From: Vanessa cardui
Lineage: Eukaryota; Arthropoda; Insecta; Lepidoptera; Nymphalidae
DNA: 64,000 bases
Assembly: GCF_905220365.1 (NCBI RefSeq)
Contig: NC_061154.1
Coordinates: 62,001-126,000, forward strand
Direction: 5' to 3'
A program made the position numbers and the translations under genes. Each line of letters starts with the position of its first letter. The first letter of the stretch is position 1. Below are positions 1 through 9,020 of the stretch, piece by piece. The notes under the pieces were generated by a model, which worked only from the letters and a program-made list of their open reading frames with translations, was not told the origin of the DNA and did no database searches.

Positions 1-388
1 CCCTGGTGGCGGCGGATAAGATGACAGGCTCCGCCGCCGACCGACCGGTGTATCTCCACACCTATAAACAGTGGACCACCACGCATCAGATGGTGGACCA
101 CCACTCCTCCTTCAGTGCTCGTAAGGAGCCCTCCGTTTGTACATAAATATATACAGTATTTACAAAATAATTACAATATTTACATATATACATATTATAC
201 ATATTTACATCTCCTCCGCTAATTGCCAGCGAGGCCGCTCACACAGTCCACTCCGCCACCGATCGGAGAAGTACTAGGAGCGACACCGCGGCCTTCCTCC
301 ACGTCAGTCTTAGCCGCGGCCGGCGAGCAAGCTCAAGCCGGCCCCGTTGCCCAGGGTGCGCCACGAGGAGGCGACTGACATGCACCCC
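1..388 (-). mobile_element. Short non-autonomous element E (5' part; cut by window edge)
   Basis: The minus-strand 5' part of a group E element. The 5' end is at 388, where the ribozyme starts and the telomeric tract begins. An AT-rich stretch lies at about 140-215, and the 3' UTR-like part is entered before the window edge cuts it off. No protein domain is encoded. It differs from neighbouring E copies by small changes, for example a four-base duplication in the GACC motif near position 41. Confidence 0.85.
303..388 (-). ncRNA. HDV-like self-cleaving ribozyme, 5' end of E copy 1
   Basis: Numbering from the first G, the 86 nt fold into the HDV double pseudoknot. P1 pairs GGGGTGC (1-7) with GCACCCT (30-36), including the G1-U36 wobble seen in HDV. 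P2 pairs GTCAGTC (10-16) with GACTGAC (80-86). P3 is GCC/GGC (17-19/27-29) with loop TCCTCGT. The joining strand is GGGCAAC. P4 is GGCCGGC/GCCGGCC (46-52/65-71). J4/2 is GGCTAA with the expected catalytic C at 76. Cleavage would fall before G1, exactly at the border with telomeric GGTT. HDV-like ribozymes are reported at the 5' ends of R2, R4, R6, RTE, Baggins and telomeric SART elements. Self-cleavage of this copy is inferred. Confidence 0.92.
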
Positions 389-410
389 AACCTAACCTAA
401 CCTAACCTAA

Positions 411-412
<2 letters not shown>
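389..412 (-). repeat. Telomeric TTAGG tract (24 bp)
   Basis: Perfect AACC(TAACC)4 on the plus strand, read as GGTT(AGGTT)4 in the sense of the elements. It separates the 5' end of the first E copy from the poly(A) tail of the next element. Confidence 0.97.
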
Positions 413-451
<39 letters not shown>

Positions 452-1187
452 TTTTACGAGGAGGAAAGGCATTTACGCCTCCCGCCCGGCCGGGGGACCG
501 GGACGGGTATGTGGGACTCGACCGGGGCCATAAGGGCCCCGTGCCAGGGCAGAAGGCCCTGTCCTACCCACTAAAACCTCCTCGGGTTTCCACCGTACCG
601 CGTGATGGAGGGGCTACGGGAACGCTAAAGCATACTTCCGCGGCCCCCCCGCGGCGACCGCCGTGAGGCGGTCAAATCTTTGAATGCGCGCCCAAGGGCG
701 CGCCTTCCTCCGTTGCCTCCGTCCAGTAAACGTGACGGACTCCCCCGAGTCCGCCACTGGAGGCTGGGCGCCAACAATGCTGACGCCCTGGTGGCGGCGG
801 ATAAGATGACAGGCTCCGCCGCCGACCACCGGTGTATCTCCACACCTAAAAACGGTGGACCACCACGCATCAGATGGTGGACCACCACTCCTCCTTCAGT
901 GCTCGTAACGAGCCCTCCGCTCTATATATAAATATTTACAATACTTACAAATAATACAATATTTACAAATAATACAATATTTACATGTATACATATATTA
1001 CATATATATACTCCTCCGCTAATTGCCAGCGAGGCCGCTCACATAGTCCACTCCGCTGTCCTCGGAGAAGTACTAGGAGCGACCCCGCGGCCTTCCTCCG
1101 TGTCAGTCTTAGCCGCGGCCGGCGAGCAAGCTCAAGCCGGCCCCGTTGCCCAGGGTGCGCCACGAGGAGGCGACTGACATGCACCCC
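413..1187 (-). mobile_element. Short non-autonomous element E, complete
   Basis: Complete minus-strand E element: a 737 bp body (451-1187) plus a 38 nt poly(A) tail (413-450). In sense order it holds the ribozyme, a GC-rich 5' UTR-like segment, an AT-rich tract (about 930-1010), and a 3' UTR-like half related to the 3' UTRs of groups B and C. It ends in a GTAAAT-loop hairpin and GTAAAAC before the tail. No endonuclease, reverse transcriptase or gag remnant is present. Both ends abut telomeric repeats, so it is a complete insertion and not a truncated LINE. Confidence 0.9.
1102..1187 (-). ncRNA. HDV-like ribozyme, E copy 2
   Basis: 86 nt with all pairings and the GGCTAA core intact. It begins directly after telomeric GGTT. 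Confidence 0.92.
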
Positions 1188-1199
1188 AACCTAACCTAA

Positions 1200-1201
<2 letters not shown>
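1188..1201 (-). repeat. Telomeric TTAGG tract (14 bp)
   Basis: AACCTAACCTAACC between the E element and the 3' tail of the D fragment. Confidence 0.97.
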
Positions 1202-1234
<33 letters not shown>

Positions 1235-3177
1235 TTTCCGATGGGGAATGCATTTACGCATACCCGCGAGTCCGGGGGGACTCCGCGGGTTATGTGGGAC
1301 TCGGCAAAAGGCCCCTACCCACTAAACCCCACCGGCGCTCCGTCTTCGCTTGACTGACAGGAGGCTGGGAATCCGGTTTGCATCCAGCCCCCCGTCGGCG
1401 ACCGCCCGCCCTATGGCAGACCCCTCACACCCCCCCGAATGGGGGCGGACACTGTGATGGCCGGAGCGCACGACCATCACCAGTCGTGGCAGGTGTGCGT
1501 TGTGACGCGGGCGGCGGCGACCCCGCGCCGCCGCACTCCCCCAGGGGCGGGCGAAGGTGGACGCCGTGTGCGCCGCCTTCCGCCCCTTACCCTTCTGCGG
1601 AGCTGTGACGCGAGGGGATCGTTCTCGCGCCCACGCTCCGCCGCCTCCTTCTGTGACATTACGTCTTCACAAAAGGAGGCGACGGCAGCCCACGACTCCT
1701 CGCTCCCCAACATGGCAACGATCACACCGGGGAGCGAGAGGTCGCTTCCGCTGACAGCCACCAGCTCACGGCGGCGCTCGGCCCACGATGGACACACCTC
1801 CAGGGTGTGCTCTGCCGAGTCCACCGCGGCCCCACACTGATGGCACGACGGGGTCTCCTCCCTCCCGATCCGGTGCAGGTACGACCCGAAGCAGCCGTGC
1901 CCGGACAGCACCTGGACCAGACGGAAGGAGAGGGAGCCGTGCGAGCGATCGAGCCAATCTCTGAGCACGGGCCCGATCGCGTCCAGGGTCCTTCGGCCGA
2001 ACGTGGCGGAGGCGAGGTCCGCCTTCCAATGCTGGATGACCGCGACCCTCGCTCCCTGACGAACAGCCTCCCGCTTTGCCCCGTCGGGGCACCGGCCGAG
2101 CGCTCGCTGCTCCGCCGTCCACTCGTAGACTCTGGCGAGCACCCACGCCTCGAGCTCCCAAGGAGGAGTGCCCGCCAGAGCGCACGCCGCCGCGAAGCTT
2201 ACCGTGCGGTATGCTCTCGCCACCCGCTGGGCAATGGCCCTTTGGGCCCTTCGGAGGGCTGCCGCATTCTCCCTCCTATGGAGCGCGTCCGCCCATATCG
2301 GGGCTCCGTAAAGGGCCATGCTCTTCAGTATGCCGGCATATAGTCGCCGGCATCGATCCCCGGGTCCCTCGAGGTTTGGGAGGAGCCAGGAGAAGGCTCC
2401 CGCGGTCCGCAACAGGCGCGTCGACAGCCCACTGAAGTGAGGACCGAAGCGCCACCTGTTGTCGAGGATCAGGCCCAGATATTTCATGTGGGCCTGCACC
2501 ACAATGGGGACGCCCGCCACGTGTATGTGGGCGTCCGGCGGCTGTCGTTGCCGAGGTCCGTGAAAGAAGACGGCCTCGGTCTTGGGCAACGCCACCGTCA
2601 ACCCTAGGCGGGAGATCCTGTCCGCCACCAAGGATCCTCCCGCCGAGGCCAGGCTGGCCGACTCCTCGAAGTTTCTCCCCCGAGCAGTCAGAAGAGTGTC
2701 ATCTGCATAGCAAATGACCGACGTGCCTCGGGGGAGGCGTCCTCTCAGGAGCCAGTCGAACCCGATGTTCCACAGGAGCGGTCCTAGGACGGAACCCTGT
2801 GGCACACCGGACTCGACGCCATACCGCCGTAGGCGGCCCGTCTTGTCGACGACGAGGACCGAACGGTCCTTGAGGTAGTCGGCCACGAGACCCCGCAAAT
2901 ATGGGGGCACTCCGTGAAAACGGAGGGCCTCCAGGATGGTGGGGTGGGGGACAGAGTTGAAAGCGTTGGCTATGTCAAAAGACACAGCCAAAAGCCCGTC
3001 CCCCGCCTCCATCGCCTCTCTCACCTGCCCTCTCAGACGGGACAGGGCGTCGACCGTCGAACGCTCAGCCCGAAAGCCGAACTGAGCGTCCGACAGGTCT
3101 GGGCCAATCCCCCGGAGATGCCTCTTGAGGCGGGCGGCGAGTATCCTCTCGAACATCTTACCGACCTCATCAAGCAA
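1202..3177 (-). mobile_element. Group D LINE, 5'-truncated
   Basis: The 3' part of a D element: poly(A) tail 1202-1233, 3' UTR, and the ORF2 C-terminal part from the LLDEVGKMFER motif onward. The 5' truncation joins GGTT repeats directly (the AA at 3176-3177 is ambiguous). It is nearly identical to the longer D copy at 58830-64000. Scattered substitutions and an 8 nt difference near 1531 separate them, so the two derive from a recent common source. Confidence 0.9.
1477..3177 (-). pseudogene. Group D ORF2 fragment (reverse transcriptase and C-terminal finger)
   Basis: About 566 residues open from the truncation point. It has no endonuclease and no start of its own. Visible reverse transcriptase motifs are QFGFRAERSTVDAL, SFDIANAFNSV (motif A Asp), GVPQGSVLGPLLWN and CYADDTLL (catalytic YADD). 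They are followed by the thumb region and a C-terminal zinc finger starting CHQCGAAVDSAEH. An 8 nt deletion in a GC-rich run near 1531, relative to the other D copy, shifts the frame and gives a different C-terminus and an earlier stop. It is a dead fragment because the N-terminal half was never integrated. Confidence 0.9.
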
Positions 3178-3209
3178 CCTAACCTAACCTAACCCAACCT
3201 AACCTAACC
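3178..3209 (-). repeat. Telomeric TTAGG tract with one variant unit
   Basis: CCTAA repeats with one CCCAA variant. Counting the ambiguous AA at 3176-3177 gives 34 bp, the usual 5n+4 length. Confidence 0.95.
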
Positions 3210-3392
3210 TTTTTTTTTTTTTTTTTTTTTTATGGTTGGGAAATCCATCATGGAGACCCTCCGCTCTGGGGGAAGAGCGAAGGGTACTGTCAGACTCCTA
3301 CTGACTAAAACCCAACCCGTGTCCTCCAATTGCCCATGTGTCGGAAGGGCGGGTATCGCCGAAGCATTCGTCGCACCCCTCCGACGGGCGTT

Positions 3393-3423
3393 GGCGCGCC
3401 TGATGTAAAGAGTCAGGCGCGCC
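3393..3423 (-). promoter_or_regulatory. 3' UTR hairpin with TTTACA loop (A, G-C form)
   Basis: Stem GGCGCGCCTGA / TCAGGCGCGCC with loop CTCTTTACA in the sense strand, 139 nt downstream of the ORF2 stop. Block II A copies keep the stem with a G-C to A-T pair exchange. Possibly an RNA element recognised by ORF2 protein (inference); the SART1 3' UTR is known to be needed for retrotransposition. Confidence 0.75.
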
Positions 3424-3561
3424 CCGTCACTCACTGCGGCTGTCCACCCGGCCGCAGGACTCCACTACGAGGCGCGCGTGCGGAACACGACGCCGCCGCC
3501 TCGAGGCCTGTTGCTGGTCGGACGGCGAGACGCCCCGAGTCTGCCGTCCGCAGGCCACGCC

Positions 3562-6500
3562 CTAGGGTGGTCGTAAGTCGGCGACCACCCTGCGACGCCC
3601 AGTTCGTCTGCTGCGGGAGGGGAGAGAGGAGGCAGCCTCTCTCTCCCTTTCCGCCGCCTCCTTCGCGAGCATGACTTCCTCGCAGAAGGTGGCGACGGCG
3701 CTCCACCCTGCCTCGCTCCGCACCATCGCAGAGACGACGGCCGGAAGCGAGAGGTTCCCCGCAGCGACACCGACGGCCGCGACGAGGTCACGGCGCTGCT
3801 CAGCCCATGCTGAGCACTCCGCCAACGTGTGCAACGCCGTATCGTCGCGACCGTCGCCACAATGGTGGCACTGGGACGTCGGCTCCCGACCTATGCGACA
3901 CAGGTACCTACCGAAGCATCCGTGTCCAGTAAGCACCTGCGTCAGCCGGAAGCTGAGGGCGCCGTGGCTCCTAGTGAGCCACTCCTTCAGGACGGGCCTC
4001 ACCGCCGCAATAGCGACGGCTTGCCCTGCCGTGGGTCGCGCCAAGCGCGTCTCCCACTCCGCCACTGAGACCTGGCGGAGCTCCGCCCTGCGTGCCTCGA
4101 TCTGTCGAGGCACCAGGCGCTCACCCCGCCCGACCGCCTCCGCGCGCCACCAATAGAGCGACGCGAGGAGCTTAGCCTCGAGGTCCCAGGGCGGCGATCC
4201 GGCTAGGAGGCTCGCTGCCTCGAAGGAGATCGTACGGTATCCCCTTATCATCCTGACGGCCATCGCGCGCTGTGGCCTTCTCAGCGCGGCGACGTTGCGG
4301 GCCGTCAGGGCATCCGCCCACACTGGCGCGGCGTATAACGCCATCGACCGTACGACCCCCATGTAGAGCCTCCTGCATGAGGAATTGGGTCCCCCCAGAT
4401 TGGGCAGCAAGCGCGAGAGCGCTGAAGCGGCGCCCAACAACCGGGGGGCGAGCCGTGTAAAGTGCGGCTCGAAGTTCCACCTACTGTCGAGGACGAGTCC
4501 TAGGTACTTCATCGTCGACTCGACAGCGATGGACACCCCTCCTACCATGATGCTGGACCCGGGAGGCGGCTTCGTCCTCGGCCCGTGAAAACACAGGGCT
4601 TCCGACTTGTGCAATGCCACCTCCAAGCCCAGCCGCCGGATCCTTCCCACGGCATGCGCGACACCAGCCGTCGCGCGTATGGCCGCCTGCCGGTACGTCT
4701 TACCACGCGCTGTAACCAGCGTGTCGTCGGCGTAACAAATGACGCCGACGCCGTGGATGAACGCACCGCGCAGGGCCCAGTCGTACCCCACGTTCCACAG
4801 GAGTGGACCCAAGACGGAACCCTGTGGAACGCCGCACGACGTCTCTCGGCGACCCCACCTCTCGCGACCCGGGTACACGACCGCTCGGTCCGACAGGTAC
4901 GCCGCGACCACGCGTTGGAGGTAGCGCGGCACTCCGTGATAACGGAGTGCTTCACGGATGGTACTCCAGGGCAAGGTGTTGAAAGCGTTGGCGATGTCGA
5001 GCGACACCGCCAAGACCACCTCACCCCGGGCGACTGCCTCCTCCGCGAGGGCCTTCACGCGCATGATCGCGTCGACCGTCGAACGCCCCTGGCGGAAGCC
5101 GAATTGGTTCTCCGCCAAATCCGGCCCCACCCTGGTCATGTGCTGAACGAGGCGACTGGCGATGACACGCTCGAAGATCTTACACACCTCGTCCAGCAAC
5201 ACTATCGGTCGGTACGCAGATGGCGAGTCTGCGGGTCGTCCCTCCTTCTTGAGCAAGACCAGCTTTCCAGTCTTCCACCGGCTTGGAAACTGGCCTCGCT
5301 CCAGGCATGCGCTCAGGAGCCCTGAGAGTCGTGGCCCTAGTTCTCTCAGGGCGAGGACCCACGCACGGCCTGGAATGCCGTCGGGTCCAGGGGCAGTGTT
5401 CCTGATACGAGCCACCGCCCCTCTGAGCTCTTCCCGGGTGACGGCGGGCACGTCGTCTTCACCCTCTTCCGCGTCACAGTGAGGCGGAACCATAGCCGGT
5501 GGTGTGTGCTCCGGTCTAGATGGAAACAGAGCACCCACCACCTCCTCCAGCAGCTGCGGCTGGAGACTCCGGGACAGCGGGGGAGCCGACTGGCGCAACT
5601 TGCTCCTCACCATCAGGTAAGGGCGTCCCCACGGATCTATGTCCAGAGTCTCCACCAGCTCGTCGTTCGCTTGGGCCTTGGCTCGTACGATGGCCAACTG
5701 GAGTGCGCTCTTCGCCTCCCTGTAGCTAGCGTACAGTTCCGCCTCTTCCTCATCCTGGGCTTCTTCGGCCGCCGCTGTAAAGGGGCGGCGGCCTCTCCTC
5801 CGTCGTCGGCACCTCGCGTACTGGCGTCGCACCTGCGTACATGCGTTGCGCAACTGCCCAATCGACTGCGCCCACCAGTACACTTGGCGCCTGGCTGACA
5901 ACGGCCGAACTCGGGGCATGCCAGCGTCGCATATGTCCGACATGCTCTCCCGGAACCACTCCGCCTCGTCGTCGATGTCAGTAGGCCTGTCTGGCGAATC
6001 GAGCCAGGCCTTGACGATCGAGGCCTCCAGGAGAGCCTCCCTGTCCAGCCGCTTCAGCGCCCATCGTGGACCGTCTCCGTGCCGACCTGCCGCTTGGATC
6101 GGCCGAATCGAAGTTCGGGCAGAGACGCTAAACCGAATGTACCGATGGTCGGATAGCGTCTCGACGTCCTCGACGACGTGCCAGTCGAGGACGTTGCGCG
6201 CGAGAGCGGGGCTAGCGAACGTGAGGTCCACTATAGACCCACCCCGCTGCCGCACGCACGTCTGCACCGAACCCCGATTCAGGAGAAGCAGGCCCAGCTC
6301 GACCGCCCACTCCTCCACTAGCTCACCCCGCGCGTCCGTAGACGGGGAACCCCAAGCCGTAGACTTGGCGTTGAAGTCCCCCAGGACGATCACGGGGCGA
6401 GGACAGCCACGACGGACAACCGTGGCCAACTCCAGGGTGACACTCTCCAGATCGGCGAGAGAAAGGCTGGGGGCGAAATATACCCCCACGACCATGATGT

Positions 6501-6750
6501 CACCCCAGACTGCCGCGACATAGCCCCGCCCTCGAGTAACAGTCTCGAAGGGAAGCGTGTCGGCGGCGGACCTCCGGATCAACGCCACCGAGCGGTTATC
6601 GTCGCACACCCAGTCATCCCTGGGCGGCACGAAGTACGGCTCGGCGACGGCGGTCAAATCGATCGACCACTGCGCCATGCTCTGGAGCAAGAGATCCTGA
6701 GCCCTGGCGCAGTGGTTGATATTGGCTTGGAGGAGACGACGTAGAGCCAT
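3562..6750 (-). CDS. Group A ORF2: endonuclease / reverse transcriptase
   Basis: 1062 residues, starting at the ATG that overlaps the ORF1 stop. An upstream in-frame extension exists, but it lies inside ORF1 and lacks similarity between groups. The N-terminal APE-like endonuclease has QANINH near residue 8, catalytic Glu 37 in AVAEPY, GDFNAK at 124-129, SIVDLTF at 172-178 and SDHRY at 200-204. The reverse transcriptase has APGPDGIP near 453, LDIANAF near 584, GVPQGSVLGPLLWN near 640 and YADD at 673-676. A CCHC finger (C-x2-C-x9-H-x4-C) lies near 961-979, followed by an Arg-rich end. The expected role is nicking TTAGG repeats in the nucleus and target-primed reverse transcription. No break is seen. 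Confidence 0.95.
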   Translation of the reverse strand: MALRRLLQANINHCARAQDLLLQSMAQWSIDLTAVAEPYFVPPRDDWVCDDNRSVALIRRSAADTLPFETVTRGRGYVAAVWGDIMVVGVYFAPSLSLADLESVTLELATVVRRGCPRPVIVLGDFNAKSTAWGSPSTDARGELVEEWAVELGLLLLNRGSVQTCVRQRGGSIVDLTFASPALARNVLDWHVVEDVETLSDHRYIRFSVSARTSIRPIQAAGRHGDGPRWALKRLDREALLEASIVKAWLDSPDRPTDIDDEAEWFRESMSDICDAGMPRVRPLSARRQVYWWAQSIGQLRNACTQVRRQYARCRRRRRGRRPFTAAAEEAQDEEEAELYASYREAKSALQLAIVRAKAQANDELVETLDIDPWGRPYLMVRSKLRQSAPPLSRSLQPQLLEEVVGALFPSRPEHTPPAMVPPHCDAEEGEDDVPAVTREELRGAVARIRNTAPGPDGIPGRAWVLALRELGPRLSGLLSACLERGQFPSRWKTGKLVLLKKEGRPADSPSAYRPIVLLDEVCKIFERVIASRLVQHMTRVGPDLAENQFGFRQGRSTVDAIMRVKALAEEAVARGEVVLAVSLDIANAFNTLPWSTIREALRYHGVPRYLQRVVAAYLSDRAVVYPGRERWGRRETSCGVPQGSVLGPLLWNVGYDWALRGAFIHGVGVICYADDTLVTARGKTYRQAAIRATAGVAHAVGRIRRLGLEVALHKSEALCFHGPRTKPPPGSSIMVGGVSIAVESTMKYLGLVLDSRWNFEPHFTRLAPRLLGAASALSRLLPNLGGPNSSCRRLYMGVVRSMALYAAPVWADALTARNVAALRRPQRAMAVRMIRGYRTISFEAASLLAGSPPWDLEAKLLASLYWWRAEAVGRGERLVPRQIEARRAELRQVSVAEWETRLARPTAGQAVAIAAVRPVLKEWLTRSHGALSFRLTQVLTGHGCFGRYLCRIGREPTSQCHHCGDGRDDTALHTLAECSAWAEQRRDLVAAVGVAAGNLSLPAVVSAMVRSEAGWSAVATFCEEVMLAKEAAEREREAASSLPSRSRRTGRRRVVADLRPP

Positions 6751-6752
6751 TA
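6748..6752 (-). promoter_or_regulatory. ORF1/ORF2 stop-start overlap TAATG (A)
   Basis: The ORF1 stop TAA shares its last A with the ORF2 ATG. The same pentamer is documented in SART1, where it gives translational coupling. Confidence 0.9.
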
Positions 6753-8948
6753 CTGCGTGTCCATGGCCGTCGCCTCCTCCCCAGTCCTCGGCTGTTCTTG
6801 TGCCGCAGCCGGTGGTCGAACCGGCTGCGAGGAGCTGGTTGCCTTCTTCTTTTTGATGTTCTTCGGCGGATGAGCCGGCTGTGTCCTCGCCGTGGTTGTG
6901 GCGGTGGGTCTCGTGCAGGCCTTCGACCCGATCTTGTGGTCGGCTGGCTTTCCAGACGCCGCACATATAACGCAGTGCGGCGTCTTGGCTGAGCAGGTGC
7001 CAGCCTTGTGACCGGGCTGACCGCAGCGGTAGCAGAGTTGGCTGCGGTCTACCTCAGCGGTGCACCGTGCCCCCGCGTGTCCACCCTCCAGACACCGGTA
7101 GCACCGGAAAGGCCTCGGTGGTAATAGCGTGACCTGCGCCGAAACCCACCCCACTAGGAGTCTGCTGTCCCTTAGCTTTTTGGCCGCCGCTAAGGGACAG
7201 CTCACATGGGTGGTCCCTAGACCAGAGACCCCCCGACGTATCGTGCCCGCCTTGACCTGATCAGGCGGGCATCCTCCGGTCTTGGAGACGGCGGCGACGA
7301 CCTCCTCTATCGTCGCAGAGTCATCCAGGCCCGAAATGCGCAAAACCGCGCATTTGGTGGGCCTGGACACTCGGACGTCGTCCGACCCCAGTGACGCCCT
7401 GAGCTTTTCCGCTAGGGCGTCAGCTTTGGGACCACTCGTGGCCCCCGAGACCTCCAGGAGTCGGCCTCCGGTGGCAGTCGTTTTGCACCGGAGGCCCGTT
7501 ATGCCGAGATCGCTCAGCGAGATCTCGGCTTTTGCCTTCGCCAAGATGTCGGCATAAGAGAGGCCCCGCTCCTCCGCCCCTGGCTGCAGGGTGAGAGCCA
7601 CTGCAGTCGAGCGGGGAGTCCTGAGCCTCGCAGGCCGTCGCTTGGCCGCCGCGACTCCCTCCTCCTTCTTCTTGTGGGCCTCCTTTTTGGCCCGCTGGCG
7701 CGCCTTTTTGCTGCGTTTAGCGGCGCCTGCAACCTCCCATTCCGCCTCGGGTCTTGACACCGGTCTTTTTTCACTATTGGCTGTTTGTACCGGTTGGACG
7801 GCACGGGGCGCTGCGGCTTGGGCCGCACTTGCCTTTTTGGCCGCCTTCGACTTCCCTTTTTTGGCAGCAGCCGCTTGTGCCGGTTGGGTGGCGCGGGGCG
7901 CTGCGGCTTTAGCCGCATATGTCGGCGCCGGTGCACTGCGCTGGTCTGCAGCGAGGGGGGGACGTAAAATCCTCCCCTCGAGCACCGAGAAGCGGGCGTT
8001 GAAACTCGCCATCTCCTTACGGATCAGGCGAGCCAACTCCGTCTCCTGCGACGACTGCTGCTGCTGTGTCTGCTGCGGTTGCGGCGTGGCGTCAGGCGCG
8101 GCGCTCAGAAGGCCCACCTCCCGCCTGAGGTGTTCGCGGCGGAAGTTGGCCATCTCGGCCTTGAGCTCTAGGTGCTCTTTCCTGAGCGCCTCGACCTGTG
8201 CTGCGAGCCTGGTGTTCTGGGCCCGCAGCAGCGCCGTCTCCTCGGTATTGGTGCGGGTGAGCAGCACCTGGGCGCACTCCAGTATCGAGGCCGTGGCCTC
8301 TTTCAGTGCCTTCTGGCTGCAGCCGCTAAGGCCCTTGGAGACCTTGCCCACCCTTTTTATAGCCGCAACCGCGTCTGTCATCCTCCGGTTGAGGTCGGAG
8401 GCAGGTAGCTCGTCTGCCTCCACCCCTAAGGCAGCAGAGTCTGATGACTCCGACCGAGGAGTGGCTCTCCCTTCCACCACCCTCTTGGTCAGAGCCGCGA
8501 TCTGCCGCTCGTCTTCCATTTGTTTTTCGGCGGCTGCTGCAGCCTTCGTCGCAGCCGCGGCCTCGCGTCTTGATAGACCGATACCGGCATATTTGCCGGT
8601 AGTAGTCGGTCTACCTTTCCTAGTCGGTGTGTCGCTGCGAGCAGAGTCCGACCCAGAATCCGGGACCTCTCTCGCGCGTTTCCGTGAACGCTTCGACACC
8701 GCGCTCGCCATACTCATCCGACTGGATGCGCTGTCGGCGTCCGACAGCTCACCCAGTCGCTCCAATCTAACCACAGGTACCCTCATCGTTTGCAAATCAT
8801 AGTCAGTTGTGGTCGCGGTAAGGTCGTTTGAAGGAATCCATCTGGCATCTTTGTCCCCTCCAGATTCGATGGGACGGTCCGATCCGTGAGGCGGATCGGA
8901 GAGGGACTGAAACCCCCCTGGAGATATATTTTTTTCGGATGCACTCAT
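6750..8948 (-). CDS. Group A ORF1: gag-like RNA-binding protein
   Basis: 732 residues from MSASEKN. This start is chosen because groups B and C start at the matching Met and share the following SPGG..SLSDP.HGSD block. The frame stays open 60 codons further upstream through a pyrimidine-rich tract. The N-terminal part is Ser/Arg-rich, followed by a predicted coiled coil (LLRAQNTRLAAQVEALRKE), a conserved RPPLAAD motif, a Lys/Ala-rich low-complexity stretch, a conserved pre-zinc-knuckle domain, and three knuckles near 616-629, 639-652 (both C-x2-C-x4-H-x4-C) and 659-678 (C-x2-C-x8-H-x6-C). It probably packages element RNA and, by analogy with SART1, helps bring it to telomeres. Confidence 0.93.
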   Translation of the reverse strand: MSASEKNISPGGFQSLSDPPHGSDRPIESGGDKDARWIPSNDLTATTTDYDLQTMRVPVVRLERLGELSDADSASSRMSMASAVSKRSRKRAREVPDSGSDSARSDTPTRKGRPTTTGKYAGIGLSRREAAAATKAAAAAEKQMEDERQIAALTKRVVEGRATPRSESSDSAALGVEADELPASDLNRRMTDAVAAIKRVGKVSKGLSGCSQKALKEATASILECAQVLLTRTNTEETALLRAQNTRLAAQVEALRKEHLELKAEMANFRREHLRREVGLLSAAPDATPQPQQTQQQQSSQETELARLIRKEMASFNARFSVLEGRILRPPLAADQRSAPAPTYAAKAAAPRATQPAQAAAAKKGKSKAAKKASAAQAAAPRAVQPVQTANSEKRPVSRPEAEWEVAGAAKRSKKARQRAKKEAHKKKEEGVAAAKRRPARLRTPRSTAVALTLQPGAEERGLSYADILAKAKAEISLSDLGITGLRCKTTATGGRLLEVSGATSGPKADALAEKLRASLGSDDVRVSRPTKCAVLRISGLDDSATIEEVVAAVSKTGGCPPDQVKAGTIRRGVSGLGTTHVSCPLAAAKKLRDSRLLVGWVSAQVTLLPPRPFRCYRCLEGGHAGARCTAEVDRSQLCYRCGQPGHKAGTCSAKTPHCVICAASGKPADHKIGSKACTRPTATTTARTQPAHPPKNIKKKKATSSSQPVRPPAAAQEQPRTGEEATAMDTQ
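8878..8900 (-). promoter_or_regulatory. Hairpin at the ORF1 start (A)
   Basis: TCCGATCCG / CGGATCGGA, 9 bp with a CCTCA loop, inside the first codons of ORF1. In group C a base pair is exchanged at two synonymous positions, which supports an RNA function in addition to coding. Confidence 0.65.
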
Positions 8949-8949
8949 A

Positions 8950-9020
8950 TTTAGGTTTTTTGCCGGGGCTGCCGGCGAAGAAGTATAAAAGAGTAAAAGA
9001 AGAAAGAACAAAGGAAGAAG
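8950..9020 (-). other. Pyrimidine-rich tract of the group A 5' UTR
   Basis: In sense, a run of TTC/CTT/TTT repeats about 55 nt long that ends at GCCGGCAG just before the ORF1 ATG. Groups B and C lack the tract but keep CTCGCCGGCAGCCCCGGCAA, so it is a group A expansion. It resembles a 3' splice site by composition only. Confidence 0.6.

Noticed and set aside
625..888. Recurrent open frame of about 87 codons in E elements
   Set aside because: It overlaps the B/C-like 3' UTR part, shifts at the C-run in the copies at 44490 and 51851, and has no recognisable domain. Its similarity among copies is explained by recent copying.
6750..6966. 72-codon N-terminal extension of ORF2 (from a Met inside ORF1)
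   Set aside because: It overlaps ORF1 out of frame and is not conserved between groups. The TAATG/TGATG overlap and the common MAL/MAR start fix the ORF2 beginning.
7591..8802. 403-codon frame antisense to A ORF1, and similar antisense frames elsewhere
   Set aside because: Antisense to GC-rich coding sequence with few stops; hydrophobic Ala/Ser/Leu composition mirrors the sense codons. No independent support.
8949..9020. Signal peptide or membrane anchor on ORF1
   Set aside because: The Phe/Leu run is encoded by a pyrimidine-rich leader tract absent from groups B and C, and the conserved start lies downstream. Kept only as a low-interest finding.
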